From assembly GCF_024055795.1 (NCBI RefSeq), contig NZ_JAMXMY010000008.1:124001-188000 (forward strand): 64,000 bases of DNA, given 5' to 3'. This DNA comes from Actinoallomurus purpureus (GTDB lineage Bacteria > Actinomycetota > Actinomycetes > Streptosporangiales > Streptosporangiaceae). The notes under the pieces are model-generated. The model was given only the letters and a program-made list of their open reading frames with translations. It did no database searches and was not told the DNA's origin. The position numbers and the translations under genes were made by a program. Shown piece by piece: positions 39,901 to 49,294 of this stretch; position 1 is the first letter of the stretch, and the number at the start of each line of letters is the position of its first letter.

Positions 39901-40824
39901 TCAGTCCGCGGTCCAGTACCGGTCGGCGGCGAAGATGAACGCCGCCGCGCCGACGAGACCGGCCATCTGCCCCAGCGCGGCGGGCACGACGCGCACCTGC
40001 CGCGCGAACTCCATCCGGGCGTGCGCCCGGAGCGTGTCCTCGAGCGGCCGGAACAGCAGCGGCCCCGCCTGGGACAGCCCGCCGCCGATCGCCACCACCT
40101 CCAGGTCGCACAGGTGCGTCGCGGAGGCGATCGCCACGCCGAGCGCCCATCCGGCGCGGTTCATCGCCCGGACGGCGATGGGGTGGCCTCGGGCGGCGTC
40201 ATGGGCGAGTTCCTTCCCGGTCTCGCCCGGCCAGCCCTGTTCCCGCGCCCAGGCCGCCAGCCCCGGGCCCCGGGCGATGGCCTCGAGGCAGCCGCGCCCG
40301 CCGCACTCGCAGGGCGGCCCCTCATGATCGACGATCACGTGGCCGATGTGCCCGGCGTTGCCGCTCACGCCGTCGACGAGGCGGCCCCCGAGGATCAGCC
40401 CGCCGCCCACGCCGGTCGAGACGACCATGCCCAGCATGTCGTCGCGCCCGCGACCGGCGCCACGCCAGTGCTCCCCGACCGCCACTGCGACCGCGTCATT
40501 GTGGAGCCGGACCGGCAGGCCCGGAAAACGCTCCTGCAGCCGCTCGCGCAACGGAAAGCCCCGCCACGCCGGGATGTTCAGCGTCGAGACCTTCCCGCTC
40601 GGCCAGCTCATCGGTCCGCCGCACCCGACCCCGACGCCGGCGAGCCGCTCGGCCGGCAGCTTGTCGATCAGGGTCAGCACCGTCCGCCAGAGACCGTCGG
40701 CATCGGCGTGCGGCGGCTGCGGTGTCGCGATCCGCTCGTACGCGGCGATCCGCCCGCCCGGCTCGACCAGCGCGGCGGCCATCTTGGTGCCGCCGACGTC
40801 GACCGCGAGAACAGAGCCCGTCAC
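39901..40824 (-). CDS. ROK-family sugar kinase
   Basis: A 307-aa kinase of the ROK family (glucokinase/N-acetylhexosamine kinase type). The ATP-binding motif DVGGTKMAAALVEPGG is at the N-terminus and the zinc-binding CECGGRGCLEA signature is in the middle. GNAGHIGHVIVDHEG provides the sugar and zinc His. There is no N-terminal helix-turn-helix, so it is an enzyme rather than a repressor. GTG 40824 has AAGGAGG and overlaps the upstream FIST gene by 4 bp (GTGA). Confidence 0.9.
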   Translation of the reverse strand: MTGSVLAVDVGGTKMAAALVEPGGRIAAYERIATPQPPHADADGLWRTVLTLIDKLPAERLAGVGVGCGGPMSWPSGKVSTLNIPAWRGFPLRERLQERFPGLPVRLHNDAVAVAVGEHWRGAGRGRDDMLGMVVSTGVGGGLILGGRLVDGVSGNAGHIGHVIVDHEGPPCECGGRGCLEAIARGPGLAAWAREQGWPGETGKELAHDAARGHPIAVRAMNRAGWALGVAIASATHLCDLEVVAIGGGLSQAGPLLFRPLEDTLRAHARMEFARQVRVVPAALGQMAGLVGAAAFIFAADRYWTAD

Positions 40825-42014
40825 GCGGAGTCCTCCTTGCTGCCGGGCCCGAAGGCCAGGATCGACGCGGTGAAGCTGTGCACATGGTTCCGCCCCGCGA
40901 CCGGCCCGATCTCTCCCGCGGCGAAGAACCCGCCGACACCCCGCGCGCCGAGCTGCTCGCGCAGCGCCCGCACGTCGTGATCGGAGGTCGGGAACATCCC
41001 CCGGCCCCGCCCCGTGCACGAGAACAGCAGCGCGCCCTCGACGGGTGCCAGGTCCAGACCGCCCAGAAGATGGGTGAGATCCTCCTCCGCCGCGCCGGCG
41101 TCGCGTACGTGGAAGCGCACGGTCCGGCCGACGTCGATGATCTCCCCGGCGGCCAGCGCGCCCACCTCCGGATCGGCGCCGATGACCCCGCGGACCAGGA
41201 AGTCGCCGCGCTCATGCTCGTCGGCGTACTCGTCCATGGCCACGCCGATCAACAGCCCCGCCTCGACCAGCCCCCGCTCCGCTTCCGGCAGCTCGGCGAC
41301 GATCTCCTCCAGCTTGGCCAGCGCGGACATGCCGGCCAGTTCGTACAGGATGTTCTCCTCGGCCTTGGTGACCACCATGGGCGGGCCGATGGGCCGGGCA
41401 CCCTGGCTGACCACGGTCGACGTCATCAGCGATCCGCCGAGGAGCACCCCCACGGCACCGGAGTCGACGATCTCCCCGTCCGCGAAGAGCCGTGTGGTGC
41501 CGCGGCCACCCTGACCGGTCGCCAGGCCGCCCACGAGCGGGAGCCCGGGCAGCACGTCGCCGGACCGCTCGACGAACGCGTCCACGGGAAAGCTGTAGGG
41601 GTCGGCCAGCAGCACCGCCACCACGTCGTCGTCCCGTGTCTGCGGCATGCCGACGACCGCCAGCCGCGGCATCGACTCCGTCTCCGCGGCGGGGAACTTC
41701 AGTGTCTCCAGCCGGAACGGCTCGATGCGGGCCTCCGGAAGCCGGGCCGCCCAGGCGCTCACGGCGCTGGCCCCCTCGACTCCGCTGCTCCCGCCGATCA
41801 CTCCGGGAGCGCCACAGCCGATGACGTTCGGGGTGCCCGCGACCTCCATCGCCCGCCGCGCCGCCGACTCGACGGCGTCCGGGCTCGGCGCGGACACGAA
41901 GACGAACAGAAGGTCGGGAAGGCCGTCGAGAGGCGCCACCGCCTGGGTCACTGCGGATTCCGCCGCCGCGACCAGATCCGGTCCGATCGCCAGACCGTCG
42001 CCGAAGCGTGCCAT
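40821..42014 (-). CDS. FIST domain protein
   Basis: A 397-aa protein with FIST N and FIST C domains, a pair proposed to sense small ligands such as amino acids. FIST N covers roughly residues 25-215 (PNVIGCGAPGVIGGSSG, VVGMPQTRDDDVVAVLLADPY). FIST C has GDFLVRGVIGADPEVGALA, LLFSCTGRGRGMF and the ending VGGFFAAGEIGPVAGRNHVH. No kinase or cyclase domain is fused. It is translationally coupled to the ROK kinase, an unusual pairing. ATG 42014 is chosen for fit to the domain; GGAGGGG lies upstream. Confidence 0.88.
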   Translation of the reverse strand: MARFGDGLAIGPDLVAAAESAVTQAVAPLDGLPDLLFVFVSAPSPDAVESAARRAMEVAGTPNVIGCGAPGVIGGSSGVEGASAVSAWAARLPEARIEPFRLETLKFPAAETESMPRLAVVGMPQTRDDDVVAVLLADPYSFPVDAFVERSGDVLPGLPLVGGLATGQGGRGTTRLFADGEIVDSGAVGVLLGGSLMTSTVVSQGARPIGPPMVVTKAEENILYELAGMSALAKLEEIVAELPEAERGLVEAGLLIGVAMDEYADEHERGDFLVRGVIGADPEVGALAAGEIIDVGRTVRFHVRDAGAAEEDLTHLLGGLDLAPVEGALLFSCTGRGRGMFPTSDHDVRALREQLGARGVGGFFAAGEIGPVAGRNHVHSFTASILAFGPGSKEDSA

Positions 42015-42318
42015 CGCCCCCCTATCCCCTCCACCACGGGTCCGATGCTTACGGTCTACCACAGCCACTGGGGGAAGCCATGATCTCCGTGACCGGCCCG
42101 AGGACCGGGACGGCCGTCGACACGCGCTGGAATCGTCACGGCCGTCGGCGCCCGTCGTCGTCGCGTACGAGCGACGCGCCCCATGGTCGGATGCGGCGGC
42201 GGTGGATCCCGGCATAGGGTCGGCAGGGAGCGGGCGGCCGGCCGGTGGTGTCGTGTTCGACCGCGTGCTCCGGCACGACGGACGCCGGCCGTCTAGCGAG
42301 TGAGGAGCGGTACCGACA
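42015..42318. other. 304-bp divergent gap, no gene seen
   Basis: The region separates the FIST gene from the ChlI-like gene and must hold both promoters. I find no convincing hexamers, palindrome or RNA gene. Only the GAGGAG ribosome-binding site of the ChlI-like gene at about 42303 is clear. Confidence 0.5.
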
Positions 42319-43701
42319 GTGAATACGCGACCAACGACACTCCGCGAGCTTCGGGCCGGTGGCCACGTTCACCGGTCCGTCAAGGCCGAGATCCAGCAGA
42401 ATCTGCTCGCCCGGCTGCGCTCCGGGGAGCCCCGGTTCCCGGGCATCGTCGGGTTCGACGACACGGTTCTGCCGCATGTGGAGCGCGCTCTCCTCGCGGG
42501 GCACGACCTGGTCCTCCTGGGCGAGCGCGGGCAGGGCAAGTCACGGCTGATCCGTACGCTCGGCGGGCTGTTGGACGAGTGGACTCCGGTCGTCGAGGGC
42601 TGCGAGATCAATGACCACCCGTACGCCCCGGTGTGCGTGCGCTGCCGCCGGCTGCTCGCCGAGTCGGGTGACGACCTGCCGGTCGCCTGGAAGCACCGGG
42701 ATGACCGGTACGGGGAGAAGCTCGCCACCCCGGACACCAGTGTGGGCGACCTCATCGGCGACATCGACCCGATCAAGGTCGCGGAGGGCCGCACGCTCGG
42801 GGACCCGGAGACCGTGCACTACGGCCTGGTCCCGCGCACGAACCGCGGGATCTTCTGCGTCAACGAGCTGCCCGACCTCGCCGAGCGCATCCAGGTGTCG
42901 CTACTGAACGTCCTGGAGGAGCGGGACGTGCAGATCCGCGGCTACAACCTCCGGTTGCCGCTGGACGTCCTGCTGGTGGCCAGCGCCAACCCGGAGGACT
43001 ACACCAACCGCGGCCGGATCATCACGCCGCTGAAGGACCGCTTCGGCGCGGAGATCCGCACCCACTACCCCCTGGACGTGGACGACGAACTCGTCCTGGT
43101 CGGCCAGGAGGCCGAGGTGTCGGCGGCGGTGCCGATCCATCTGATGGAGGTCATCGCGCGGTTCACGCGGTTGGTCCGTGAATCTCCGGCGGTGGACACG
43201 CGCTCCGGGGTGTCCGCGCGGTTCGCCATCGCCGCGACGGAGACGGTGGCGGCGTCCGCGATGCGCCGCTCGGCCATCGCCGGCGAGGAACAGCCGGTGG
43301 CGCGCGTGTGCGACCTGCCGTCGATCGTGCCGACCCTTCTCGGCAAGGTCGAGTTCGAGGTGAGCGAGGAGGGCCGGGAGCAGGAGGTGCTCGCGCACCT
43401 GCTGCGCAGGGCCACCGCGGAGACCTGGCGGCGCACACTCGGTCCGGTCGATCTCAGTGGCCTACTCGACCGGTTCGACCGGGGGGCGACGGTCGATTCG
43501 GGTGAGCTGGTGCCCGCGGCCGAGCTGCTGCACCGGATCGGCCCGGTGCCCGGCCTGGCACGGATCCTCGACAGCCTCGGCATGGAGGGCGAGTCACCGG
43601 GACACGCGGCGGCGGCGCTGGAGTTCGCGCTGGAAGGGCTCTACCTGATGCGCCGGCTGTCCAAGGACAGCGAGGACGGAACGACGACGTACCGGACCTG
43701 A
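42319..43701 (+). CDS. ChlI/MoxR-like AAA+ ATPase
   Basis: A 460-aa AAA+ protein related to magnesium chelatase subunit I. It has Walker A LLGERGQGKS, an extra loop with Cys-x2-Cys (CVRCRRLL), Walker B-type GIFCVNELPDL, sensor 1 VASANPEDYTNRGRI and a C-terminal lid. No bacteriochlorophyll genes are nearby, so it is not a true chelatase. It works with the VWA protein encoded 112 bp downstream, as in other MoxR-VWA pairs that act as chaperones or metal-insertion factors. GTG 42319 follows GAGGAG. Confidence 0.9.
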   Translation: MNTRPTTLRELRAGGHVHRSVKAEIQQNLLARLRSGEPRFPGIVGFDDTVLPHVERALLAGHDLVLLGERGQGKSRLIRTLGGLLDEWTPVVEGCEINDHPYAPVCVRCRRLLAESGDDLPVAWKHRDDRYGEKLATPDTSVGDLIGDIDPIKVAEGRTLGDPETVHYGLVPRTNRGIFCVNELPDLAERIQVSLLNVLEERDVQIRGYNLRLPLDVLLVASANPEDYTNRGRIITPLKDRFGAEIRTHYPLDVDDELVLVGQEAEVSAAVPIHLMEVIARFTRLVRESPAVDTRSGVSARFAIAATETVAASAMRRSAIAGEEQPVARVCDLPSIVPTLLGKVEFEVSEEGREQEVLAHLLRRATAETWRRTLGPVDLSGLLDRFDRGATVDSGELVPAAELLHRIGPVPGLARILDSLGMEGESPGHAAAALEFALEGLYLMRRLSKDSEDGTTTYRT

Positions 43702-43813
43702 CAAGGTCGGAGTCGACGAGGTCCACAGTTGACGAGACCGGAGTAGACGAGACCGGAGTAGATGAGGTCCCGGACATGACGAGGTCCCGGACGTAGCGAG
43801 GGAGGAGGTCGCC

Positions 43814-45787
43814 GTGGCCGGATACCGCTACGGTCCGTACCACGAGGGGCCGGACCCGCTCGCCCCCCCGTACGACGTGCGTGCCGCGCTGGACGCCATG
43901 GGCGATTCGATGCTGGAGGGCACGAACCCCGGGGATGCGCTGCGCGACCTGCTGCGCCGGGGGCTGCCCGGGGCGCAACGACGGCGCGGACTGGACGACC
44001 TGCTGCGGCAGGTCAGATCCCGCCGCCAGGAGCTGCGCGGACGCGGACGGCTCGACGGCACGCTGGAGGAGGCACGGTCGCTACTCGACCGGGCGATCGG
44101 CCAGGAGCGCGCCGCGTTGTTCCCGGATCCGAGCGATGAGGCGCGGCTGCGGGAGTCCGAACTCGACACCCTGCCGAACGACACGGCGCAGGCGGTGCGC
44201 CGCCTGGCGTCGTACGACTGGCGGTCGCCGGACGCCCGGCAGACGTTCGAGGAGCTCAAGGACCTGCTGCGCCGTGACGTGCTGGACGCGCAGTTCCGCG
44301 GCATGAAGCAGGCACTGAGCGACCCCGACCCGGCGGCGATGCGACGGGTCAAGGACATGATGGCCGCGCTCAACGACATGCTGGAGAAGGACGCCAGGGG
44401 CGAGCACACCCAGGAGGACTTCGACGCCTTCATGCGGGAGTACGGGGAGTTCTTCCCGGACAATCCGGAAAATCTCGAACAGCTCGTCGACTCTCTGGCG
44501 CGGCGCGCCGCCGCCACCGAACGGCTGCTCGCCTCGCTAACCCCCGAGCAACGCGCGGAGCTCGCCGCGCTCATGGCGCAGACGCTCGAGGACGCCGGCC
44601 TGGCCATGGAGATGGAGCGGCTGTCGTCATCGTTGCGGCAGCGCAGGCCCGACCTCGACTGGTCGGGGTCCGAGCGGATGACCGGCGACGACCCGATGTC
44701 CATGGGCGACGCGACGACCGCGCTGCAGGAACTCGCGGACCTGGCGGAGCTGGAGGGCGCGCTGCGGCAGGACTACCCCGGCGCGCGGATGGACGACGTC
44801 GACGAGGAGGCGGTACGCCGGGCCCTGGGGCGACAGGCGGTCGACGACCTGGCCGAGCTGCGTCGCATCGAGGCCGAACTCGAGCGCCAGGGCTACCTCA
44901 AGCGCCGGGGCGGCTCCCTGGACCTGACGCCGAAGGCCGTGCGCCGCCTCGGAGAGACGGCGCTGCGGCGGGTGTTCACCCAGTTGGACACCGCCCGGCG
45001 CGGCGACCACGACCAGTCCGACGCGGGCCAGGCGGGCGAGCTGACCGGCGGCAGCCGCCCCTGGCGGCACGGCGACGAACAGCCGATCGACGTCGTACGG
45101 ACGGTGTCGAACGCACTGCGGCGCGGCGAGTACCGTCCCGGCCGGTCCGGCGGACCGGGCGTGCGCCTGACGGTCGACGACTTCGAGGTCCTGGAGACCG
45201 AGCGTCGCACGGCGGCGGCGGTGTGCCTGCTCGTCGACCTGTCGTACTCGATGGCGCTGCGCGGCACATGGGGCTCGGCGAAGCAGACCGCGCTCGCCCT
45301 GCACACCCTGGTGTCCAGCAAGTACCCGCAGGACGCGATCCAGGTCATCGGGTTCTCCAACTACGCGCGGGTGCTCCCGCCCACCGAACTGGCCGGCCTG
45401 GACTGGGACATGGTGCAGGGCACGAACCTGCACCACGCGCTGCTCATCGCCGGGCGTCACCTCGAGAAGCACCCCGAGCACGAACCGATCGTGCTGATCA
45501 TCACGGACGGCGAGCCGACCGCGCATCTGCTCCGGGACGGCCGTTCGTCCTTCGACTGGCCGCCGTCGCGCGAGACGCTGGAGCTCACGCTGGCCGAGGT
45601 GGACAAGATGACCCGGCGGCGCGCGACGCTGAACATCTTCATGCTCGCCGACGACGAACGCCTCGTGTCGTTCGTCCAGGAGGTCGCGCGGCGCAACGGC
45701 GGCCGGGTGTTCGCCCCCACACCCGACCGGCTGGGTGAATACGTCGTCCGCGACTACCTCCGCGTGCGCCGTGGCCGGGGTGGCTGA
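43814..45787 (+). CDS. VWA-domain protein partnered with the ChlI-like ATPase
   Basis: A 657-aa cytosolic protein. The N-terminal 400 residues are highly charged and helical. The C-terminal von Willebrand factor A domain has an intact MIDAS: DLSYS (first metal site), the Thr in QGTNLHHALL and the Asp in ITDGEPT. GTG 43814 follows GGGAGGAG. In MoxR-VWA systems the VWA partner presents a substrate to the AAA ring. Which client is served is unknown. Confidence 0.9.
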   Translation: MAGYRYGPYHEGPDPLAPPYDVRAALDAMGDSMLEGTNPGDALRDLLRRGLPGAQRRRGLDDLLRQVRSRRQELRGRGRLDGTLEEARSLLDRAIGQERAALFPDPSDEARLRESELDTLPNDTAQAVRRLASYDWRSPDARQTFEELKDLLRRDVLDAQFRGMKQALSDPDPAAMRRVKDMMAALNDMLEKDARGEHTQEDFDAFMREYGEFFPDNPENLEQLVDSLARRAAATERLLASLTPEQRAELAALMAQTLEDAGLAMEMERLSSSLRQRRPDLDWSGSERMTGDDPMSMGDATTALQELADLAELEGALRQDYPGARMDDVDEEAVRRALGRQAVDDLAELRRIEAELERQGYLKRRGGSLDLTPKAVRRLGETALRRVFTQLDTARRGDHDQSDAGQAGELTGGSRPWRHGDEQPIDVVRTVSNALRRGEYRPGRSGGPGVRLTVDDFEVLETERRTAAAVCLLVDLSYSMALRGTWGSAKQTALALHTLVSSKYPQDAIQVIGFSNYARVLPPTELAGLDWDMVQGTNLHHALLIAGRHLEKHPEHEPIVLIITDGEPTAHLLRDGRSSFDWPPSRETLELTLAEVDKMTRRRATLNIFMLADDERLVSFVQEVARRNGGRVFAPTPDRLGEYVVRDYLRVRRGRGG

Positions 45788-45822
45788 GTCCCTGGCCGGC
45801 GGGACCGGGCGGAGCCGAGGCG

Positions 45823-47223
45823 TCACCCCAGCAGGTCACCGACCGCGGCGATGCCCGTCCTGATCGCGCGCTCCCCGACGTCGCCGAAGCCGAGGACCAG
45901 CTGCACCGGCGTGCCCGCGTGCCCCGTACGGCACGGGCTCATGCCGTACAGACCGACCGCGCGTTCCCTGGCCGCCGTGATGACGGTGTGTTCGTCGATC
46001 GATCCGTCGAGGTGCGCCACCGCGTGGAAACCGGCGGCGAGCCCGGTCACCCGGACACTCGGAGCATGCTCGGCGAGCGCCTCCACCAGCGCCGTCCGTC
46101 GTGCCGCGTAGACGGCGCGCATCCGGCGCAGATGCCGGTCATAGCGGCCCGACTCGATCATCCGCGCGAGAGCGTACTGATCGAGCGTGGGAGATCCCCG
46201 GTCGTCCAGGTTCTTGTCCTCCGCCATCCGCCGGGCGAGCGCGGGTGGGCAGAGCAGCCAGCCGATCCGCAACGCCGGCACGAGCGATTTGCTGACGGTG
46301 CCGATGGCGATCACCCGGTCGGTAGCGAGCCCCTGCAACGCGCCGACCGGCTCCCGGTCGTAGCGGAACTCCGCGTCGTAGTCGTCCTCGATGACGACGG
46401 CGTCGCGGCGCACCGCCCACTCGATCAACGCCAACCGCCGCTCGGGCGCGAGGACGACCCCGGTCGGCCACTGGTGCGCGGGCGTGACGACGACCGCACG
46501 AGCCTCGGTCGCGGCGAGCGCTGCGACGTCGAGCCCCTGCTCGTCGACCGGCACGGGTATCGCCGACAGGCCAGCACGGGCCGCGGCGGAGGTCACCGTT
46601 TCGGGCGAGCCGGGGTCCTCGTACGCGACGGCACGGACGCCTGCGCGGGCCAGCGCGCGCAAGGCGATGTTGAGCCCCTGCGCGTAGCCGGAGCAGATCA
46701 CGATGCTCTCCGGGTCCGCCGACGCGGCGCGTACCCGCCGTACGTAACCGGCCAGGACCTCACGGAACACCGCACTGCCGCGGGGGTCACCGTAGTCGAG
46801 CGCTGATCTCGGCAGTGTCCGTACGGCCTCGCGCATCGCCCACGACCAGTCGGAGCGCGGAAAGCCGCCGAGGTCGGGCACCGCCCACCGGAAGTCCGCC
46901 AGCAGGCGCGGACGCCGATCAGGCGGCGGCGCGGGCGCCGACACGGCGCACGCACCCGCCGCGACCCGGGTGGCGGAACCGATGCGCGCCACCAGATACC
47001 CCTCGGCCTGAAGCTGGGCGTAGCACTCCTGTACCAGCCCCCGGGAGAGCCCGAGGCCGGAGGCGAGCGCCCGGGACGACGGCAGTCGTTCGCCGACCCG
47101 CACCCGTCCTGATCGGATCGCGTCGCGGATCCGGCGTTCCAGTTGGCACCGGAGGGGTTCTCCGCTGTCCCGATTGACGGCGAACAGCAGATCGGGCGAC
47201 GAACCGGACCATTCAAAAGGCAT
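45823..47223 (-). CDS. MocR/PdxR-type GntR regulator with aminotransferase domain
   Basis: A 466-aa regulator. An N-terminal GntR winged helix (RIRDAIRSGRVRVGERLPSSRALASGLGLSRGLV region) is fused to a fold-type I aminotransferase-like domain. The PLP lysine Lys312 (GTVSKSLVPALRIGW), Asp in IEDDYDAEFRYD and YGDPRGSAVFRE are kept, so it probably binds PLP. Family members control PLP synthesis, GABA use or transporters. It is divergent from an MFS gene with 47 bp between starts, so it most likely controls it. No pdxST genes are adjacent. Confidence 0.92.
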   Translation of the reverse strand: MPFEWSGSSPDLLFAVNRDSGEPLRCQLERRIRDAIRSGRVRVGERLPSSRALASGLGLSRGLVQECYAQLQAEGYLVARIGSATRVAAGACAVSAPAPPPDRRPRLLADFRWAVPDLGGFPRSDWSWAMREAVRTLPRSALDYGDPRGSAVFREVLAGYVRRVRAASADPESIVICSGYAQGLNIALRALARAGVRAVAYEDPGSPETVTSAAARAGLSAIPVPVDEQGLDVAALAATEARAVVVTPAHQWPTGVVLAPERRLALIEWAVRRDAVVIEDDYDAEFRYDREPVGALQGLATDRVIAIGTVSKSLVPALRIGWLLCPPALARRMAEDKNLDDRGSPTLDQYALARMIESGRYDRHLRRMRAVYAARRTALVEALAEHAPSVRVTGLAAGFHAVAHLDGSIDEHTVITAARERAVGLYGMSPCRTGHAGTPVQLVLGFGDVGERAIRTGIAAVGDLLG

Positions 47224-47270
47224 GAAAGTGGAACTTATCGGTGGTCCGCCTTCCCCCTACCGTCGCACTC

Positions 47271-48464
47271 ATGAGCTCGTCGACGATCCCGCGCACCACT
47301 CCCGCCGAGGCACGACGTCCTCTCCTGACAAAGGCGCTGGCCCTGCGTTTCGTCACCGTGATCGGCGCTTCGGCGAGTTTCTTCCTCCTGCTGTCGGTCG
47401 TTCCCCTCTACGCCACCGCGTCATCCGGCGGAGGCGGTGACGCCGCCGGCCTGGCGACGAGCGCGCTCATGCTGGCCACGGTCGTCGGAGATGTGCTGGC
47501 GGCCCCACGGCTCGTCGTTCGGTACGGTCACCGCGGCGTGCTGGCGGGTGGGCTGGTCCTCCTCGGTGCTCCCGCGCTCGTCCTGACCGCCTCGGGGAGC
47601 CTGGCGTGGATCGTTGTGATCTGCCTCGTACGCGGTCTGGGCTTCGCGTTCACGATCGTCGCGGGCGCGGCACTGACGGTGTCGTTGATCCCCCCGGAGC
47701 GGCGCGGTGAGGGTCTCGCCCTGGCCGGCGTCGTGTCCGGGGTACCGTCACTGGTGGCCCTCCCCCTGGGGGTCTGGCTCGCCGGACACGTGGGGTTCAC
47801 GCCGGTCTGCGTCGCCGCCGCCGTCGTGGCGCTGACCTCGCTCATCGCCGTTCCGGGCCTTCCCGGCCGGGAACCTCGTTCCGAACGTCCCATCGGGGTC
47901 ATCGCCGGTCTCCGTACGGCCGCCCTCGCCCGGCCCACGCTCGTCTTCGGGACCACCGCGCTCGGCGCCGGGATCGTCGTGACGTTCCTGCCGCTCGCCG
48001 TCCCGTCGCGGCTCACGGGCCTCGTCGCCGTCGCGCTTTTCGTCCAGCCCGCGGCGTCCACCGCGGCGCGCTGGTTCGCGGGCCGGTACGGCGATCGGCG
48101 CGGGGCCGCCGGACTGGTCGTCCCCGGCCTGCTGGCCTCGACCGCCGGAATGCTCGTCACGGCGGAGACGCGGAACCCTGTCACCGTCATCGCCGGCGTG
48201 GCCCTGTTCGGCATCGGCTTCGGTGTCGCCCAGAACGCCACCCTGACGCTGATGTACGCGCGCGTGGGCCCTTCGGGTTACGGTGCCGTCAGCGCGCTGT
48301 GGAACTTCGCCTACGACGCCGGCATGGGCGTCGGCGCCGCAGGGTTCGGAGTGCTCGCCGGGCGGACCGGTTACCCGTGGGCGTTCGTCCTCACCGCCGC
48401 CCTGATGACCGTCGCGCTCGTCCCCGCCTGGCGCGACCTGCGCGCCGACGGCGCCGCTCGGTGA
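47271..48464 (+). CDS. MFS transporter, 12-TM
   Basis: A 397-aa major-facilitator protein with about 12 hydrophobic segments. It has the N-half loop LVVRYGHRGVLAG and the C-half loop WFAGRYGDRRGAAG (motif A type), and motif-C-like GVVSGVPSLVALPLGVWLAG. ATG 47271 gives an N-terminus MSSSTIPRTTP; no Shine-Dalgarno sequence is visible, so it may be translated from a very short leader. GGACC (47204) and GGTCC (47245) form a spaced inverted repeat in the divergent gap that could be a MocR-type site. Substrate unknown. Confidence 0.85.
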   Translation: MSSSTIPRTTPAEARRPLLTKALALRFVTVIGASASFFLLLSVVPLYATASSGGGGDAAGLATSALMLATVVGDVLAAPRLVVRYGHRGVLAGGLVLLGAPALVLTASGSLAWIVVICLVRGLGFAFTIVAGAALTVSLIPPERRGEGLALAGVVSGVPSLVALPLGVWLAGHVGFTPVCVAAAVVALTSLIAVPGLPGREPRSERPIGVIAGLRTAALARPTLVFGTTALGAGIVVTFLPLAVPSRLTGLVAVALFVQPAASTAARWFAGRYGDRRGAAGLVVPGLLASTAGMLVTAETRNPVTVIAGVALFGIGFGVAQNATLTLMYARVGPSGYGAVSALWNFAYDAGMGVGAAGFGVLAGRTGYPWAFVLTAALMTVALVPAWRDLRADGAAR

Positions 48465-48505
48465 GACGCATCCGCGGACCGTGATCCCGGCTCGGTAGAC
48501 CGCGG

Positions 48506-48666
48506 CCTGGCTCGGAGGCCGGGGCCTGGCTCGGAGGCCGGGGCCTGGCTCGGAGGCCGGGGCCTGGCTCGGAGGCCGGGGCCTGGCTCGGAGGCCGGGG
48601 CCTGGCTCGGAGGCCGGGGTCAGGGCGGAGGCCGGGGTCAGGGCGGAGGCCGGGGTCAGGGCGGAG
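48506..48666. repeat. Minisatellite: six identical 19-bp units plus three related 18-bp units
   Basis: CCTGGCTCGGAGGCCGGGG is repeated six times without change at 48506-48619. Two exact copies of TCAGGGCGGAGGCCGGGG (48620, 48638) and a partial third follow. A diverged copy precedes the array. It ends 52 bp before the DUF2269 start. The perfect identity points to recent expansion. Confidence 0.97.
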
Positions 48667-48718
48667 ATAGAGTGAGTCTCACTGGGAGTATCGGCTTGTT
48701 CGGGCTAGGGTCGGCACC

Positions 48719-49294
48719 ATGTCGAGCGCTGATCGCCTGCTACTGATCCTGCATATCGGCTTCGCGATCTTCACTCTGGGGCCGCTGACCGCGGCGACCA
48801 TGGCGACGCCTCGCTATATCCGCCGAGGCGAGCCGGGCACCCTGCGCTACCTGAATCGCGCCACCCGCGTCTACGGCCTGCTCACACTGGGCATCTTCCT
48901 GTTCGGCGCGATCCTCGCGCACGGACAGTTCAGCAAGGTGTGGCTCTCCGCGTCGATGACGCTGTTCATCGTCGCCTTGGTGCTGCTCGTCATCGTGGAG
49001 CGTGACCAGCGCAAGGCTCTGCACAAACTCCAACTCGCCGACGCCGAGCGGCGCCCCGCCTCGGCGAGCACCGCGCCGCCCGCGGAGGCCGCCCCGGCCG
49101 AGACCGTGGCCGCTCCCGGCGAAGGCCCGGCGACCGAGGCGGCGGACGCGGGCACCGGAACGCCGGGGCCCGCGCCCGAACGGGCTCCGCTCGGCGAGCT
49201 CGCCAAGGTGGAGACCGGCCGAATCGCCACGATCTCGGGCGTCGTCGCGCTGATCTGGATCGTGGTGCTCATCCTGATGGTCTGGAACGCCTAG
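48719..49294 (+). CDS. DUF2269-like integral membrane protein
   Basis: A 191-aa membrane protein. TM helices are at about 8-27 (LLLILHIGFAIFTLGPLTAA), 52-68, 75-93 and 172-189. A cytoplasmic Ala/Pro/Glu-rich linker of about 75 residues sits before the last helix. The first three helices resemble the DUF2269 family, whose role is unknown. The stop codon (CTAG) overlaps that of the convergent metB-like gene. Confidence 0.78.
   Translation: MSSADRLLLILHIGFAIFTLGPLTAATMATPRYIRRGEPGTLRYLNRATRVYGLLTLGIFLFGAILAHGQFSKVWLSASMTLFIVALVLLVIVERDQRKALHKLQLADAERRPASASTAPPAEAAPAETVAAPGEGPATEAADAGTGTPGPAPERAPLGELAKVETGRIATISGVVALIWIVVLILMVWNA

Noticed and set aside
42319-45787. Anti-phage MoxR-VWA type conflict system
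   Set aside because: No nuclease, protease or other effector gene is adjacent; an ordinary AAA-VWA chaperone pair explains it.
48506-48666. CRISPR or origin iterons
   Set aside because: Units are contiguous, very GC-rich, lack DnaA boxes and no replication gene is near.
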